Assembly: GCA_965603365.1 (NCBI GenBank)
Contig: CBFDCR010000049.1
Coordinates: 1 to 37,188, forward strand
DNA: 37,188 nt
Source: JAHELQ01 sp965603365
Lineage (GTDB): Bacteria > Acidobacteriota > Aminicenantia > UBA2199
Direction: 5' to 3'
In this document: piece after piece, positions 24,699 through 33,218 of the stretch
Position numbering within the stretch: position 1 is the stretch's first letter
How the letters are laid out: each line of letters begins with the position of its first letter
The notes under the pieces: model-generated
Told to the model about the DNA's origin: nothing
The model's database searches: none
The model's input: the letters and a program-made list of their open reading frames with translations, nothing else
Made by a program: the position numbers and the translations under genes

Positions 24699-24747
24699 GG
24701 TTCTGCCGTAGAATCATTCAAGGCCACTTCGGTTCTACCGCAGAACC
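24699..24747. promoter_or_regulatory. paired palindromic elements upstream of the chaperone/protease operon
   Basis: GGTTCTGCCGTAGAA (24699-24713) and TTCTACCGCAGAACC (24733-24747) can pair over 14 of 15 positions. Each core TTCTrCCGyAGAA is also nearly palindromic by itself, and the two centres are 33 bp apart, about three helical turns. This fits either two operator sites or a hairpin terminating the upstream protease relic. No T-run follows on the minus strand, so I favour operators, at modest confidence. Confidence 0.45.
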
Positions 24748-24811
24748 ACCTGACGAAAATGTCATCCCCCTATGGATGCTGGGCTTCGCCTATTAGGTTT
24801 TTGATTAATAA

Positions 24812-26560
24812 CTATACTTGAACTTTGATGCCGATTTTATTAACAATGGCGGTATAGAGATCAACATCGATTTCTGAGGTGGCAATGCCCACGATCAGGG
24901 CATAGCGGGCCTGGCGATTCCACCTGCCTAACTGATGCCGATCTCTCCACCATCCGGGGCCCGGATAGACCGCAATATAACTTCGTTGGGCAAGATCAAT
25001 AGCGGACCCCTCCCACCAGTCGGAGTGTATAGAACCTTTGTGGCGGAGTTGGGGCCCCAAACACCATTCACTGGAATCACTGCCGGTCTCTTTTTTTTCT
25101 GTCTCTTCTCTGGCCGCTTTGTTAATTCTTTTCCTGAACTGCTCAAGGGTTTCGGTTGGTGTGTTGACATCAAACCTCAGTTGGTGAGAGGCATATCGAT
25201 ATCGTTTCTCCCAGCCGCGTCTTGCCGGGTTTGACTCTATAAAATAAGAGAGGGTTACCCGCATCTTTACATCAATTTTCCCCAACTCTTCCAGTACCTC
25301 CACCGGCCAGGGGATCTGGTGAACGTGCATCTCACGGGTTACCCCCCTACTATCCTCTTTATCATAGGGGTACAATTGATCTTGTACGATTAAAGTCAGG
25401 TCGTTATGGGCGCTGGATAAGGCGCGAGTCAAATCAGGCACACCGAAACCGCAGCAGCGGATCAGATTTTCTATATCCTTTTTTTTATTTGAGTTGCCCC
25501 AGCGATTTTTCATGGCCTGCGTCCATTCGGCAGAATGAACCGGCAGTGCCCGGAGGGTTTCCGGCCACAGTTCGGGATATTTCGCCTGAATGGTGGCGGC
25601 CATTCGCGCCACCTGGGCGGTGGCCGCACTGGTATCGCCGGAGACGGCAAAAAGCCTGTCAAGAGGGCGATGATAGGCCGTCAACAATCCGAGACTGTCA
25701 GGCCCGGCATCGGCTTTACCGGAACGAGTGAGAACATTATTCCCGCCTTCAAAAACGATATCCGGTTTCAACGGCCACTGTTTTTGCCATATCACGGATG
25801 TGGTACTGGCGGGGCTTATATCACCCGGCGGTGCAATGGGTTTCCAGCCGGGATACTCCTCTTGCTCGATTAAACTTTTTTCCGTGTAGGCGCCAATCGT
25901 CAACGCATTCCAGGCCTGGCCCGGGTCATGGATACCTTCGGTTTCGTTAACAGCCGGATAAATGTGGCGCTGTTTCATATCGGTATTCCCGGCAGAAACG
26001 ATTAATAGTCGCCTTGGGTCGTCTTCAGCCCCGGAACAGATGTTGTCGATCTTAGCCGACCAGGAAGAGGGTCGCCCCCGGTCCCGGTAATCGGGAGCGG
26101 TTACCGCCATCGAGATGATCCTATTTTGTTTCGGAGCCTCGATTTCGGCGCGAAGGATGCCCTCCGAAGTTATCGCGCCATAGAGCTCGGGACGATTTTC
26201 GTCGTGGTCGGGTAGTATCTTTACCGACTCCAACCGATAGGGGATATAGAATCTAGAGTAATTCGATACCCGCACGTCTGAATTCCAGGCTCTCAAATTT
26301 TAGATCAAAACCCGGTTCGCTCTGGAATGTCAACGTAATGCCAGCCTTTTGCTTAATACCGGCAGCTTGCCGCTGCCGCTTCAATTGATTTAACTCCTCC
26401 TTTGCCCGATTCAACCGGGCCATCAGAAAATTACGGTGATTTTGCCTATCCCTGTCGGGCAATTTGGGGGAGGTCCCCCAGATCGGTTACTGGTAAATTT
26501 CTCTTTCGATGAGGTGTCGGTCAGCAGGATGTGTCGATGTTTGAATCGGGAGTCGTCCAT
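24812..26560 (-). pseudogene. ietS: broken subtilase (S8 peptidase) of an IetAS-like defence system
   Basis: Three pieces of one gene are visible. The first starts at ATG 26560, 5 bp after the ATPase stop, and runs MDDSRFKHRHILLTD... to a C-run near 26470. Losing one C there shifts the frame into a second piece (DRDRQNHRNFLMARLNRAK...FRRAGIELL, stop near 26255). The third piece (open from 26296, YRLESVKILPD onwards) is in another frame and holds the rest of the subtilase, including MAVTAP, RRLLIVSAGN and the serine motif SGDTSAAT. Between GIELL and the third piece the region with catalytic Asp (DTG-like) and His (GHG) is absent, so an internal deletion accompanied the frame change. A restored protein could not be an active protease. 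The identity rests on family knowledge of the ATPase/subtilase pair. Confidence 0.8.
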
Positions 26561-26565
26561 GGAGC

Positions 26566-27585
26566 TTATTTCTCTTTCGGAGACTGGGAAGAATCGTTAA
26601 AGAGTTTACGGTGATACTCTTTCCTTTCGGCCAGCATTTGCTCTATAATTTTCAACGATATTTTTTCTTGATGATTGATGAGGGCTTCCTTCAAGGCATC
26701 TGCACAGGCGCGGCTGATTTCGGCATAGCTTAATCCCTCCGATTCGACGGCCAGTTTTTCTAAATCCAACTCCGGAGACTTAAAACCTGCCAGCCTTGTT
26801 TTCAAGAAACTCAATCGGTGCTCCTTTTCTGGCAGCCTATATTTGATAACGTCATCAAAACGGCGAAACAGGGCGTAATCGAGTATACCGGGATGATTGG
26901 TGGCAGCCAGTATCATACTGTCGGAATCGTCCTGGTCGATAAATTGCAAGAAACTGTTTAGTATCCGGCGGATTTCCCCTACATCGTTCATGATTCCCCG
27001 GGCTGCTCCAATAGAGTCGAACTCATCAAAAAGATAGATACCCCTATGCTGTTTGATGGCGTCAAATACCAGCCTGAGCTTGGCCGCCGTTTCTCCCATG
27101 AATTTGGTGATGACGCCATCTAAACGAATGACAAATAAAGGAAGATGCAGCTCTCCTGCAAGGGCAGAGGCAGTCATGGTTTTCCCCGTTCCCGGCGGTC
27201 CAAGTAATAAAAGTTTTCTCCTCGGAGTTAGACCGTGGGAGTACAATGTTTCAATTTGACGCTGCTCTTTTAATATCCGATTGAGACGCTCGGAAAGTTC
27301 CTTATCTAGGATCATTTCCGACAGATGAACCTTTGGGAAGGAAGCAGATAACAGATTGGCCAGTTCGCCTTTGGGCTGGACAATCGGCAGTGTCCGCTGG
27401 GATAAAGAAATCCTCTCGTTCTTTTGCCTGGCGGCATCGATGATATCTCTCAACTCTTTGGCCAGCCTACCGTGACCGAGACGTGCCTCATGAGCCGAAA
27501 TCTGCATCGCATAGGTAAAGAAACGATCTTCATCGCCATCTGCATAGCTTTTAAACAGGGCTTTTAACTGTGCCGAGGTTGCCAT
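26566..27585 (-). CDS. ietA: AAA+ ATPase of an IetAS-like system
   Basis: The 339-residue protein has an N-terminal helical region (1-85) and one AAA+ module: Walker A GPPGTGKT (129-136), Walker B IYLFDEFD (183-190), sensor AATN (227-230) and arginine motif RRFD (241-244). All catalytic residues are present. In IetAS systems the ATPase is encoded just before a subtilase. The pair acts in phage defence and was first described as a plasmid-stability toxin/antitoxin-like module in which the ATPase offsets the protease. Here the protease is destroyed while the ATPase is whole. AAGGG precedes the ATG, and a good promoter lies 27-55 bp upstream. Confidence 0.85.
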   Translation of the reverse strand: MATSAQLKALFKSYADGDEDRFFTYAMQISAHEARLGHGRLAKELRDIIDAARQKNERISLSQRTLPIVQPKGELANLLSASFPKVHLSEMILDKELSERLNRILKEQRQIETLYSHGLTPRRKLLLLGPPGTGKTMTASALAGELHLPLFVIRLDGVITKFMGETAAKLRLVFDAIKQHRGIYLFDEFDSIGAARGIMNDVGEIRRILNSFLQFIDQDDSDSMILAATNHPGILDYALFRRFDDVIKYRLPEKEHRLSFLKTRLAGFKSPELDLEKLAVESEGLSYAEISRACADALKEALINHQEKISLKIIEQMLAERKEYHRKLFNDSSQSPKEK

Positions 27586-27611
27586 GTGAATACCCTTTTT
27601 AACCTATGAAC

Positions 27612-27640
27612 ATTTTATATGAAATAGTATATTATTTCAA
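27612..27640 (-). promoter_or_regulatory. sigma-70 promoter of the IetAS-like module
   Basis: Minus strand TTGAAA (27635-27640), 17-bp spacer, TAAAAT (27612-27617). The start is expected near 27605, about 20 nt before the ATPase ATG. The spacer is very AT-rich. Confidence 0.65.
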
Positions 27641-27665
27641 CTAAAATTCCTCTGGCGTTTATAGA

Positions 27666-29024
27666 TTATGGTTCTACTTTGAAGGGTTTCCAGGCTGGGG
27701 GGGAGCCGCCGGATTCGAACCAGTCGATGCCTTCGCTGACCATGTCGAATTTCAGCCGGTAATCGCCGGGGGTAGAGAGGCCGGGCAGCTCGATTTCGAT
27801 GACATCCTTTTGGCCTCCCTCCAGGGGTCTATTCAGGAACGCCCGGGCATAGTTGAGTTCCCGGAGGTTTTTATGCCGGTCGTACAGTTGGGCTCCCAGG
27901 CGGATGATCCGCCGCCCCGAATGGGTGGTCTTCCACCAGCGGGCGCCGCCGGTGTTTTTAACCCTGACCTTAACTTTCAACGGTTCATTGAGCCTGACGG
28001 TCATTTCCTTTGTTAGTACCTTGAGGCTGGCCCGGAACCGTTTGCCCCGGATGGCATTGCCGATTTGGCTGGAATCCCAGATCTCATGGTAGATCCGCTG
28101 CCAGTCGTGGGTACCGGTCTGGTAACGGGGCGACATGCCTTCAGGCGGGTGATCGGTGATCTCCCAGGTCAGGCGATCCACCCCGATTCTTCGGGCCAGC
28201 TTCCGGGTCTTATCCATTTTGTTGCGGGTGTCGTTCCACTTGAAGAGGATGTAACGCCAGTTGGTGAAGGGCACTTCCCGCCCCAGTTTGTCGCGCTCCA
28301 CCACGAACCGGGCCATGATATCCAGGACTTTAGAAAAATCTCCCTGTCTCCGGTACTTGACATAGGTCTCCTGATCGGGGCCGTCTACCGAAAAGGTGAT
28401 TTCATCGAGGCCGGAGGCCACCAGCCGTTCGATTTTGTCTTGATCCAGCATCAGGCCGTTGGTGCTGGTGTAGAGGTAGATTTGGGGGTATTCTCTTTTG
28501 ATATATTCCACCATGTCCACGGCCCGGGGATGGACAAAGGGGTCGCCGTAGTTAAAAAAATCGAGCCGGATTAAGTTTTTACCCACCTCCCGGATCACTT
28601 TCTGGAATTCGTCAAAGGGGAATTGGTGCCTGGTGCGGGTCTTCAGAATCCCCGATTCCCGGCTGCACACCGCACCATAACAGGAGAGGTTGCACAACAC
28701 CGTGGGCTCGAAAAAGATGCGGGGCAAGATCTCCATATCCACCGACTGTTGGGGTACCGGTTCATCCTCTTTTAAGTACCGTTTTAAACCGCAGTTGTCG
28801 CAAAAACAGCAGTGCCCTTCATTGAGATCCTTTCGGATCTGTTTGACTTTATCGGAGTGCCAGATTTCATAGAGGTTGTGGTCTTTCAAATGGCCCAACG
28901 GCCGTTCCCCATAGGGGTCGGCGCAGCCGCATACCACCTTGCCGTCGCTCAATACCACCAGGATATTGAATAGCCAATCACAGGTAAACCGCCTGGAGCG
29001 GTCACATTCGTGCCATTGCCGCAT
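27666..29024 (-). CDS. radical SAM protein with N-terminal SPASM-like region and C-terminal Ig-like domain
   Basis: The 452-residue protein begins with a SPASM-like cysteine pattern (CDWLFNILVVLSDGKVVCGC, then LGHLKDHNLYEIWHS and CCFCDNC) that is normally found after, not before, the radical SAM barrel. The barrel follows with CNLSCYGAVC, a CX3CX4C spacing rather than CX3CX2C, and typical strands (FFNYGDPFVHP; TNGLMLD; FSVDG). The last ~110 residues form a beta domain (VKVRVKNTGGARWW ... PGDYRLKFDMVSEG) like those appended to sugar-polymer enzymes. The open frame extends to a TTG at 29099, but GGAGG before ATG 29024 sets the start. Substrate unknown; peptide or glycan modification are both possible. 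Confidence 0.8.
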   Translation of the reverse strand: MRQWHECDRSRRFTCDWLFNILVVLSDGKVVCGCADPYGERPLGHLKDHNLYEIWHSDKVKQIRKDLNEGHCCFCDNCGLKRYLKEDEPVPQQSVDMEILPRIFFEPTVLCNLSCYGAVCSRESGILKTRTRHQFPFDEFQKVIREVGKNLIRLDFFNYGDPFVHPRAVDMVEYIKREYPQIYLYTSTNGLMLDQDKIERLVASGLDEITFSVDGPDQETYVKYRRQGDFSKVLDIMARFVVERDKLGREVPFTNWRYILFKWNDTRNKMDKTRKLARRIGVDRLTWEITDHPPEGMSPRYQTGTHDWQRIYHEIWDSSQIGNAIRGKRFRASLKVLTKEMTVRLNEPLKVKVRVKNTGGARWWKTTHSGRRIIRLGAQLYDRHKNLRELNYARAFLNRPLEGGQKDVIEIELPGLSTPGDYRLKFDMVSEGIDWFESGGSPPAWKPFKVEP

Positions 29025-29044
29025 TAAATTTTGACCTCCATCGG

Positions 29045-29074
29045 TTGACCTCTCTACCTTAGCAAAATTATGAT
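29045..29074 (+). promoter_or_regulatory. promoter of the pgsA operon
   Basis: TTGACC (29045-29050), 18-bp spacer, TATGAT (29069-29074), giving a ~58-nt leader before pgsA. Its -10 lies on top of the divergent -10 for the radical SAM gene. Confidence 0.5.
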
Positions 29075-29099
29075 ACAAATTCAAGGAAAATTTTTTCAA
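29070..29099 (-). promoter_or_regulatory. divergent promoter of the radical SAM gene
   Basis: Minus strand TTGAAA (29094-29099), 18-bp spacer, TATCAT (29070-29075). It shares the -10 region with the opposing pgsA promoter, so the two should exclude each other. Confidence 0.4.
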
Positions 29100-29139
29100 A
29101 TTCTCAGGTTATCTTTGCCCACTTGATTTTTAGGTCAAA

Positions 29140-29709
29140 ATGTTATATTTTCTCTACGTGAATCCAGTAATCAATCTTCCTAATGTGTTGAGCACCCTGC
29201 GCATCGTGATGATCCCCGTACTCTTTTTACTCATTTTGCATGCATCCCCTCGTAATTATCCCGTCCTGCTGGTTTTATACGTCACCACCGTATTACTGGA
29301 CTATTTCGACGGCTACTTTGCCCGAAAACTGTCCCAGGAGACGGAATTGGGAAAAATCTTAGATCCGTTGGCGGACAAATTGTTGACGCTGTTTGTAGTG
29401 ATTGGCCTGATTGTTAAGGCCGATTTCCCGCTGTGGATCGCGGTTCCCATCTTTTTGAGGGATTTTTGTATTCTGTTGGCCAGCCTCATTTTATATAAAA
29501 AAAAGCACCGCATCCGACCTTCAATTCTTATTGGCAAGATTACCTTCTTCATGTTAAGCTTTTTAATCTTCATCTACATCATCGATTTAAACCAACATGT
29601 CGATCTATTCATCTATAAACGTTTTTTTGCCGTAATGACCTTTAGCTTTCTGTTATGGTCATTTTATGAATACTATAAAATTTATAAGAGGGCCGAAGAT
29701 GAAAAATAA
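29140..29709 (+). CDS. pgsA: CDP-diacylglycerol--glycerol-3-phosphate 3-phosphatidyltransferase
   Basis: PgsA makes phosphatidylglycerophosphate, the first step to phosphatidylglycerol. The 189-residue membrane protein carries the CDP-alcohol phosphotransferase signature D-G-x2-A-R-x8-G-x3-D-x3-D in DYFDGYFARKLSQETELGK followed by ILDPLADK, and starts with NLPNVLSTLRI, typical of PgsA. Several other CDP-alcohol transferases share the signature, so exact substrate is inferred. The ribosome site before ATG 29140 is weak (TAGG). The next gene overlaps its end by 11 bp. Confidence 0.88.
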   Translation: MLYFLYVNPVINLPNVLSTLRIVMIPVLFLLILHASPRNYPVLLVLYVTTVLLDYFDGYFARKLSQETELGKILDPLADKLLTLFVVIGLIVKADFPLWIAVPIFLRDFCILLASLILYKKKHRIRPSILIGKITFFMLSFLIFIYIIDLNQHVDLFIYKRFFAVMTFSFLLWSFYEYYKIYKRAEDEK

Positions 29710-30067
29710 AAAAAATATTTTAATTATCGAGGATGAAGAAGATATCAGAGAACTTCTGGTTGATTTCTTTAATGAAAACCGCTACAGCGCCAGGGGGGTA
29801 GAAAACGGTGCCCAGGCGAAGGAAGCGATGGGAAAAGAGGTTCCCGACCTGGTCATTACCGATCTTCTTCTGCCCGGGGAACACGGCCTCGACCTGATCC
29901 GGTTCATTAAAGATAAATACTTTATACCTGTCATTATTATCTCCGGAATCTACAAAGCCGACGAGATCCGGGATATCATGGAGAATTATTTTGTAGAGGG
30001 ATTTTTTCAAAAACCGGTTGATGTGACCAATTTATTGAGAAAGGTCAATGCCATCCTGATTGATTGA
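29699..30067 (+). CDS. stand-alone receiver-domain response regulator
   Basis: The 122-residue protein is a single receiver domain without output. Acidic pocket EDEED near the N-terminus, phospho-acceptor Asp in VITDLLLPGEHG, Ser in IIISG and Lys in FFQKPV are all present, so phosphorylation should be possible. The open frame extends to 29666, but GAGGG before ATG 29699 and the MKNKKNILIIEDEED start decide it. It lies between a lipid enzyme and a radical SAM gene, with no kinase adjacent; partners are unknown. Confidence 0.88.
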   Translation: MKNKKNILIIEDEEDIRELLVDFFNENRYSARGVENGAQAKEAMGKEVPDLVITDLLLPGEHGLDLIRFIKDKYFIPVIIISGIYKADEIRDIMENYFVEGFFQKPVDVTNLLRKVNAILID

Positions 30068-30970
30068 ATGCCTGAACCCTATTATTCTGTCAACACGTTC
30101 TTAAGAAAGAAGTTTAACAACCGGAAGGTGAGAAAGATACCCATCAATGCCGGATTTGGCTGTCCCAACAAAGACGGTACTGTTTCTTTTACCGGCTGCA
30201 TTTTCTGTGACCGGTACGGTTCCGGACCGATCAAGACATTTACCCTGCCCATCGAGGATCAGATCAGGCATTTTATAAAGGGCCATAAGGGAATCAAATA
30301 TATCGCCTATTATCAGGCCCACTGCAATACCCACGCACCGGTGGAAGAACTGCGACGAAAATATGAAATTATTTTTGACTTTGAGGATATTGTGGGGCTG
30401 ACCATCGGCACCCGGCCCGATGCCGTTGCCGGCGAAGTGTGTCCCCTGCTGGAAGAGCTCAACCGGCGGACCTATCTGTCGGTGGAATTGGGATTGCAGT
30501 CGATTCATGAAAAAAGTTTACAATATCTCAACCGCAACCACAACTACCGACAATTCCTGGAGACTTTTTTAAAAATAAAATTGCTGAATGTCGATGTGGT
30601 GATACATTTAATCGTGGGCATCCCGGGCGAGAGCCGCCGGGATATGCTGGAAACGGTGCAGGAGATGAACCGAATAAAACCGGCGGGTGTCAAGTTTCAC
30701 CTCTTCCATGTCTTGAAGGATACCCCCCTGCATGAGATGTATCAACGGAACGAATTCCGCCTGCCGGGAAAAGAGGAATATGTGGATTTGATGGTTACCC
30801 TGCTGGAACACCTGGACCCCGCCATTGTTATCCACCGCCTCACCGGTGAGCGGGACAAAGAAATTTTTGCAGCCCCCCGATGGGCCCTTAACAAAATCGA
30901 CACCATCGACGCCATCCGCACCGCCATGACCCGGCGTCGCACCCACCAGGGTAAAAAAATACGGGAGTAA
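30068..30970 (+). CDS. radical SAM protein of the YhcC/TIGR01212 family
   Basis: The 300-residue protein has the characteristic cluster motif CPNKDGTVSFTGCIFC (Cys, 11 residues, CxxC) near its N-terminus, then YYQAHCNTHAP, GTRPDAV, ELGLQSIHEKSL and LIVGIPGE, all typical of YhcC-like Elp3-related enzymes. The biochemical role of the family is not settled. The ATG directly follows the receiver gene stop (TGA-ATG), so translation is likely coupled. A bidirectional terminator follows 3 bp later. Confidence 0.92.
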   Translation: MPEPYYSVNTFLRKKFNNRKVRKIPINAGFGCPNKDGTVSFTGCIFCDRYGSGPIKTFTLPIEDQIRHFIKGHKGIKYIAYYQAHCNTHAPVEELRRKYEIIFDFEDIVGLTIGTRPDAVAGEVCPLLEELNRRTYLSVELGLQSIHEKSLQYLNRNHNYRQFLETFLKIKLLNVDVVIHLIVGIPGESRRDMLETVQEMNRIKPAGVKFHLFHVLKDTPLHEMYQRNEFRLPGKEEYVDLMVTLLEHLDPAIVIHRLTGERDKEIFAAPRWALNKIDTIDAIRTAMTRRRTHQGKKIRE

Positions 30971-30972
30971 AG

Positions 30973-31004
30973 AAATAGGGGCCGGGTAAGTCCGGCCCCT
31001 ATTT
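30973..31004. terminator. bidirectional terminator between convergent genes
   Basis: AAATAGGGGCCGG (30973-30985) and CCGGCCCCTATTT (30992-31004) form a perfect 13-bp stem, extendable to 15, with a 6-nt loop. T-rich sequence flanks it on both strands. It sits between the plus-strand radical SAM gene and the minus-strand solenoid gene. Confidence 0.85.
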
Positions 31005-31017
31005 CTATATTTCTATC

Positions 31018-31977
31018 CTATTTCTGCAGTTCGGCTTTGCCGGAGGCGGTTTTGAGGAGGATCTTGGGGGTATTGCCGCCGCGGCTGAAGGATTTTTTCA
31101 GGTACTTCTGGCCGTGGTGCTCGATCTCCTCCTCTTTGTCAAACTTGACGGGGCAGACGATTTTGCCCGAGGATTTTTTGGCGGTGAATTCAAAATAGCC
31201 CTTGAAGGGATGGCCGTTGTAGTTGAGCACCACATCGCCGGAGGCAGAGGTCAGGGTCAAATTGTACCCGGCGCTTTCGGCCAATTCGATTTCAACCTCA
31301 CCGGAGGCGGTCGTGAAGGAACTGGCTTTCTGAAGAATGATTTTTTTGGCTTCTATTTCACCGCTGGCGCTTTTCACTTCAAAACTGCCCTTTGCCTCTT
31401 CGAACTCGATGTCGCCGGAAGCGGTTTTGGCGGCGATATCTCCCTTGAGATTACGGCCTTCGATGTCGCCGTTGGCGGTTTTAAATATTAGGTTGCCGGA
31501 AATGTTGTCGGCTTCCAGATCGCCGCTGGCGGTGCCGATTGTCAGATCGCCTTCGAGATCCTTTATTTCAAAATCACCGGAGGCAGTTTTGCCATTCAGC
31601 GCACCCTTTAAACCTTTAGCCGAAAAATCTCCCGAGGCCGAATGAAAGGTGATGCCGGTCTTTGCCGGAACGGTGACGGTCCAGGTGGATTTGCCGCTTC
31701 CCGAACCTTTGAATTTCTCCTGCAGCACCAGGGTGTCCCCTTCCTCTTTAAAAACCGGTTTATATACATCTTTGGGGTAGGTATAGGCCACATGAACCTG
31801 GATCTTGTTGCCCCCAGCCGCCTTCACGATACAATCACCGCTCACGGTCTTGATCTGGACCGCTTTTTTGGCGGCAAAGGTCTTGTCGATCTCCTGGGTT
31901 TCACCGGCATAGGCGGTGACCAGGAAAACAGACACCATACACACCAGGAAAAGATTAATTCGTTTTAATGCCTTCAC
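31018..31977 (-). CDS. secreted DUF4097-like beta-solenoid protein (TASGD repeats)
   Basis: The 319-residue protein starts with a signal peptide (hydrophobic 8-23, cleavage near AYAG). The rest is a ladder of ~18-19-residue repeats with the motif (T/S)ASGD(I/L/F)E, each expected to form one coil of a right-handed beta-helix, as in DUF4097/putative-adhesin proteins. Function of the family is not established; many are linked to envelope stress or surface structures. Start is GTG at 31977, supported by AGGAG 7 bases before. It lies 11 bp after a paralogue and is probably co-transcribed with it. Confidence 0.8.
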   Translation of the reverse strand: MKALKRINLFLVCMVSVFLVTAYAGETQEIDKTFAAKKAVQIKTVSGDCIVKAAGGNKIQVHVAYTYPKDVYKPVFKEEGDTLVLQEKFKGSGSGKSTWTVTVPAKTGITFHSASGDFSAKGLKGALNGKTASGDFEIKDLEGDLTIGTASGDLEADNISGNLIFKTANGDIEGRNLKGDIAAKTASGDIEFEEAKGSFEVKSASGEIEAKKIILQKASSFTTASGEVEIELAESAGYNLTLTSASGDVVLNYNGHPFKGYFEFTAKKSSGKIVCPVKFDKEEEIEHHGQKYLKKSFSRGGNTPKILLKTASGKAELQK

Positions 31978-31988
31978 TTGTTTTCTCC

Positions 31989-33101
31989 TTATTTATTTTT
32001 TTTCAAATAGATGTTGCCGTTAATGGTTTTGATTTTAATTTTGTGTTTGCCGCCGGCAATGCTGCCGGTACCTTGAATGATTGTTTTGTCGTCTTTGGTT
32101 TTTCTCTCCTGCTTAATGTCGAAATCGCTGATGATTTTGTACTCTTTACGGGCATTCCGGCTAACGGTCAATTGGATTTCGATGTCCATGGAGAGGCCCG
32201 CCGGTACCGTCAACTGGATATCGCCGCCCATGGACTTCAGTTCTACGTCTCGCTTGCCTTTCTTTGGGTTACCGGTCATATTCACCTTGATGTCGCCACC
32301 CATAGTGGTGGCTTTGACCCAGCCGTCGATGGCCTCAATGGCGATATCGCCGCCCATGGTTTTGGCCGTCACGAATTCCTGGGCACTCTTGATGGTGATG
32401 CCGCCGCCCAGGGTATGGAGGTCGGCGCCGTGGGCCGCTTCGGCTACATCGATGGTGCCGCCCATGGTCTTGATCCGTACCACCTTGCCGTTGCCTTCAC
32501 CGCTGCGGCTTTTGACATTTTTGTAGATGACCTGTCCCCCCATCGAGGTTGCATCCACATCGCCCACCACGTTCTCCAGCAGCACCCGGCCGCCCATGGT
32601 GGTGAGCTTACCGTCCACATCCGATTCCTTCAGGGTAATGCCGCCGCCCAGGGTTTTGAAATCGATTTGGCCCTTTAAATGACTGAAATCCAGTTCGCCG
32701 CCCAGGGTTTTACCGGTAATCTCACCCTCCACGTGATCGATCTCTACCGCCCCACCGCTGGTCTTTAATTTCAGGTTAAATCTGGCAGGAACAATCACCT
32801 CAAGTCGGGGCCCTTTGTTTTTGCCGTGCCCGCCGCCGGTGGAGAGAACTTCCAGCTCGATGGCATCCCCGGTTCTGTCGACCTCGATCTTCCAATCGTC
32901 GGCAGCTCCGTCTTTGCCGTACACACTGATCATCTTCCGGTTCCCGGCCTTTCCACTCACCTTGAGGGAACCGCCGGATTTCAGGTTGACATCCAGTGTT
33001 TTTTCCGTCGAAATTTTGAACTCTTTTTTAAATGGTTCCCCGGCAAAGGTCAGGGCTGCCAGTAAAAAGAGGATTAAACCAAACATCAGTATTCTTTTCA
33101 T
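31989..33101 (-). CDS. secreted DUF4097-like beta-solenoid protein (TMGGD repeats)
   Basis: The 370-residue paralogue has a signal peptide (residues 1-20, cleavage near TFAG), then repeats of T(M/L)GG(D/E/G)I, spaced 15-25 residues apart, and a basic C-terminus (KIKIKTINGNIYLKKNK). The repeated Met-Gly-Gly turn differs from the Ala-Ser-Gly turn of its neighbour. TAGGAGG before ATG 33101 is a strong ribosome site. A direct repeat that may bind the adjacent AraC-type regulator lies upstream. The coding bias leaves long antisense open frames, which are shadows. Confidence 0.8.
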   Translation of the reverse strand: MKRILMFGLILFLLAALTFAGEPFKKEFKISTEKTLDVNLKSGGSLKVSGKAGNRKMISVYGKDGAADDWKIEVDRTGDAIELEVLSTGGGHGKNKGPRLEVIVPARFNLKLKTSGGAVEIDHVEGEITGKTLGGELDFSHLKGQIDFKTLGGGITLKESDVDGKLTTMGGRVLLENVVGDVDATSMGGQVIYKNVKSRSGEGNGKVVRIKTMGGTIDVAEAAHGADLHTLGGGITIKSAQEFVTAKTMGGDIAIEAIDGWVKATTMGGDIKVNMTGNPKKGKRDVELKSMGGDIQLTVPAGLSMDIEIQLTVSRNARKEYKIISDFDIKQERKTKDDKTIIQGTGSIAGGKHKIKIKTINGNIYLKKNK

Positions 33102-33168
33102 TTGCGCCTCCTAAAGCGGATTTATTGTTTCAGATTCAATAATATTTTATTTTCCCGTCGGCATCGAC

Positions 33169-33218
33169 CGAAATTGAAATTTAGAACCCCCCGATGGTTC
33201 GAAATTATAATTTAGAAC
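33169..33218. promoter_or_regulatory. direct-repeat operator candidate upstream of the solenoid genes
   Basis: CGAAATTGAAATTTAGAAC (33169-33187) and CGAAATTATAATTTAGAAC (33200-33218) differ at two of 19 positions and are 31 bp apart, about three helical turns. The second overlaps the last codons of the AraC-type regulator gene. They lie ~70-115 bp upstream of the solenoid start, the usual place for AraC-family activation sites, and no strong -35 is visible between them and that start. Confidence 0.5.

Noticed and set aside
24699..24747. Plain rho-independent terminator of the subtilase relic
   Set aside because: Read as minus-strand RNA the stem has no following T-run, and each arm is itself palindromic, so paired operators fit better, though termination is not excluded.
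31968..32678. Long plus-strand ORFs opposite the solenoid genes
   Set aside because: They mirror the repeats of the minus-strand genes, which have signal peptides, strong ribosome sites and a meaningful repeat structure.
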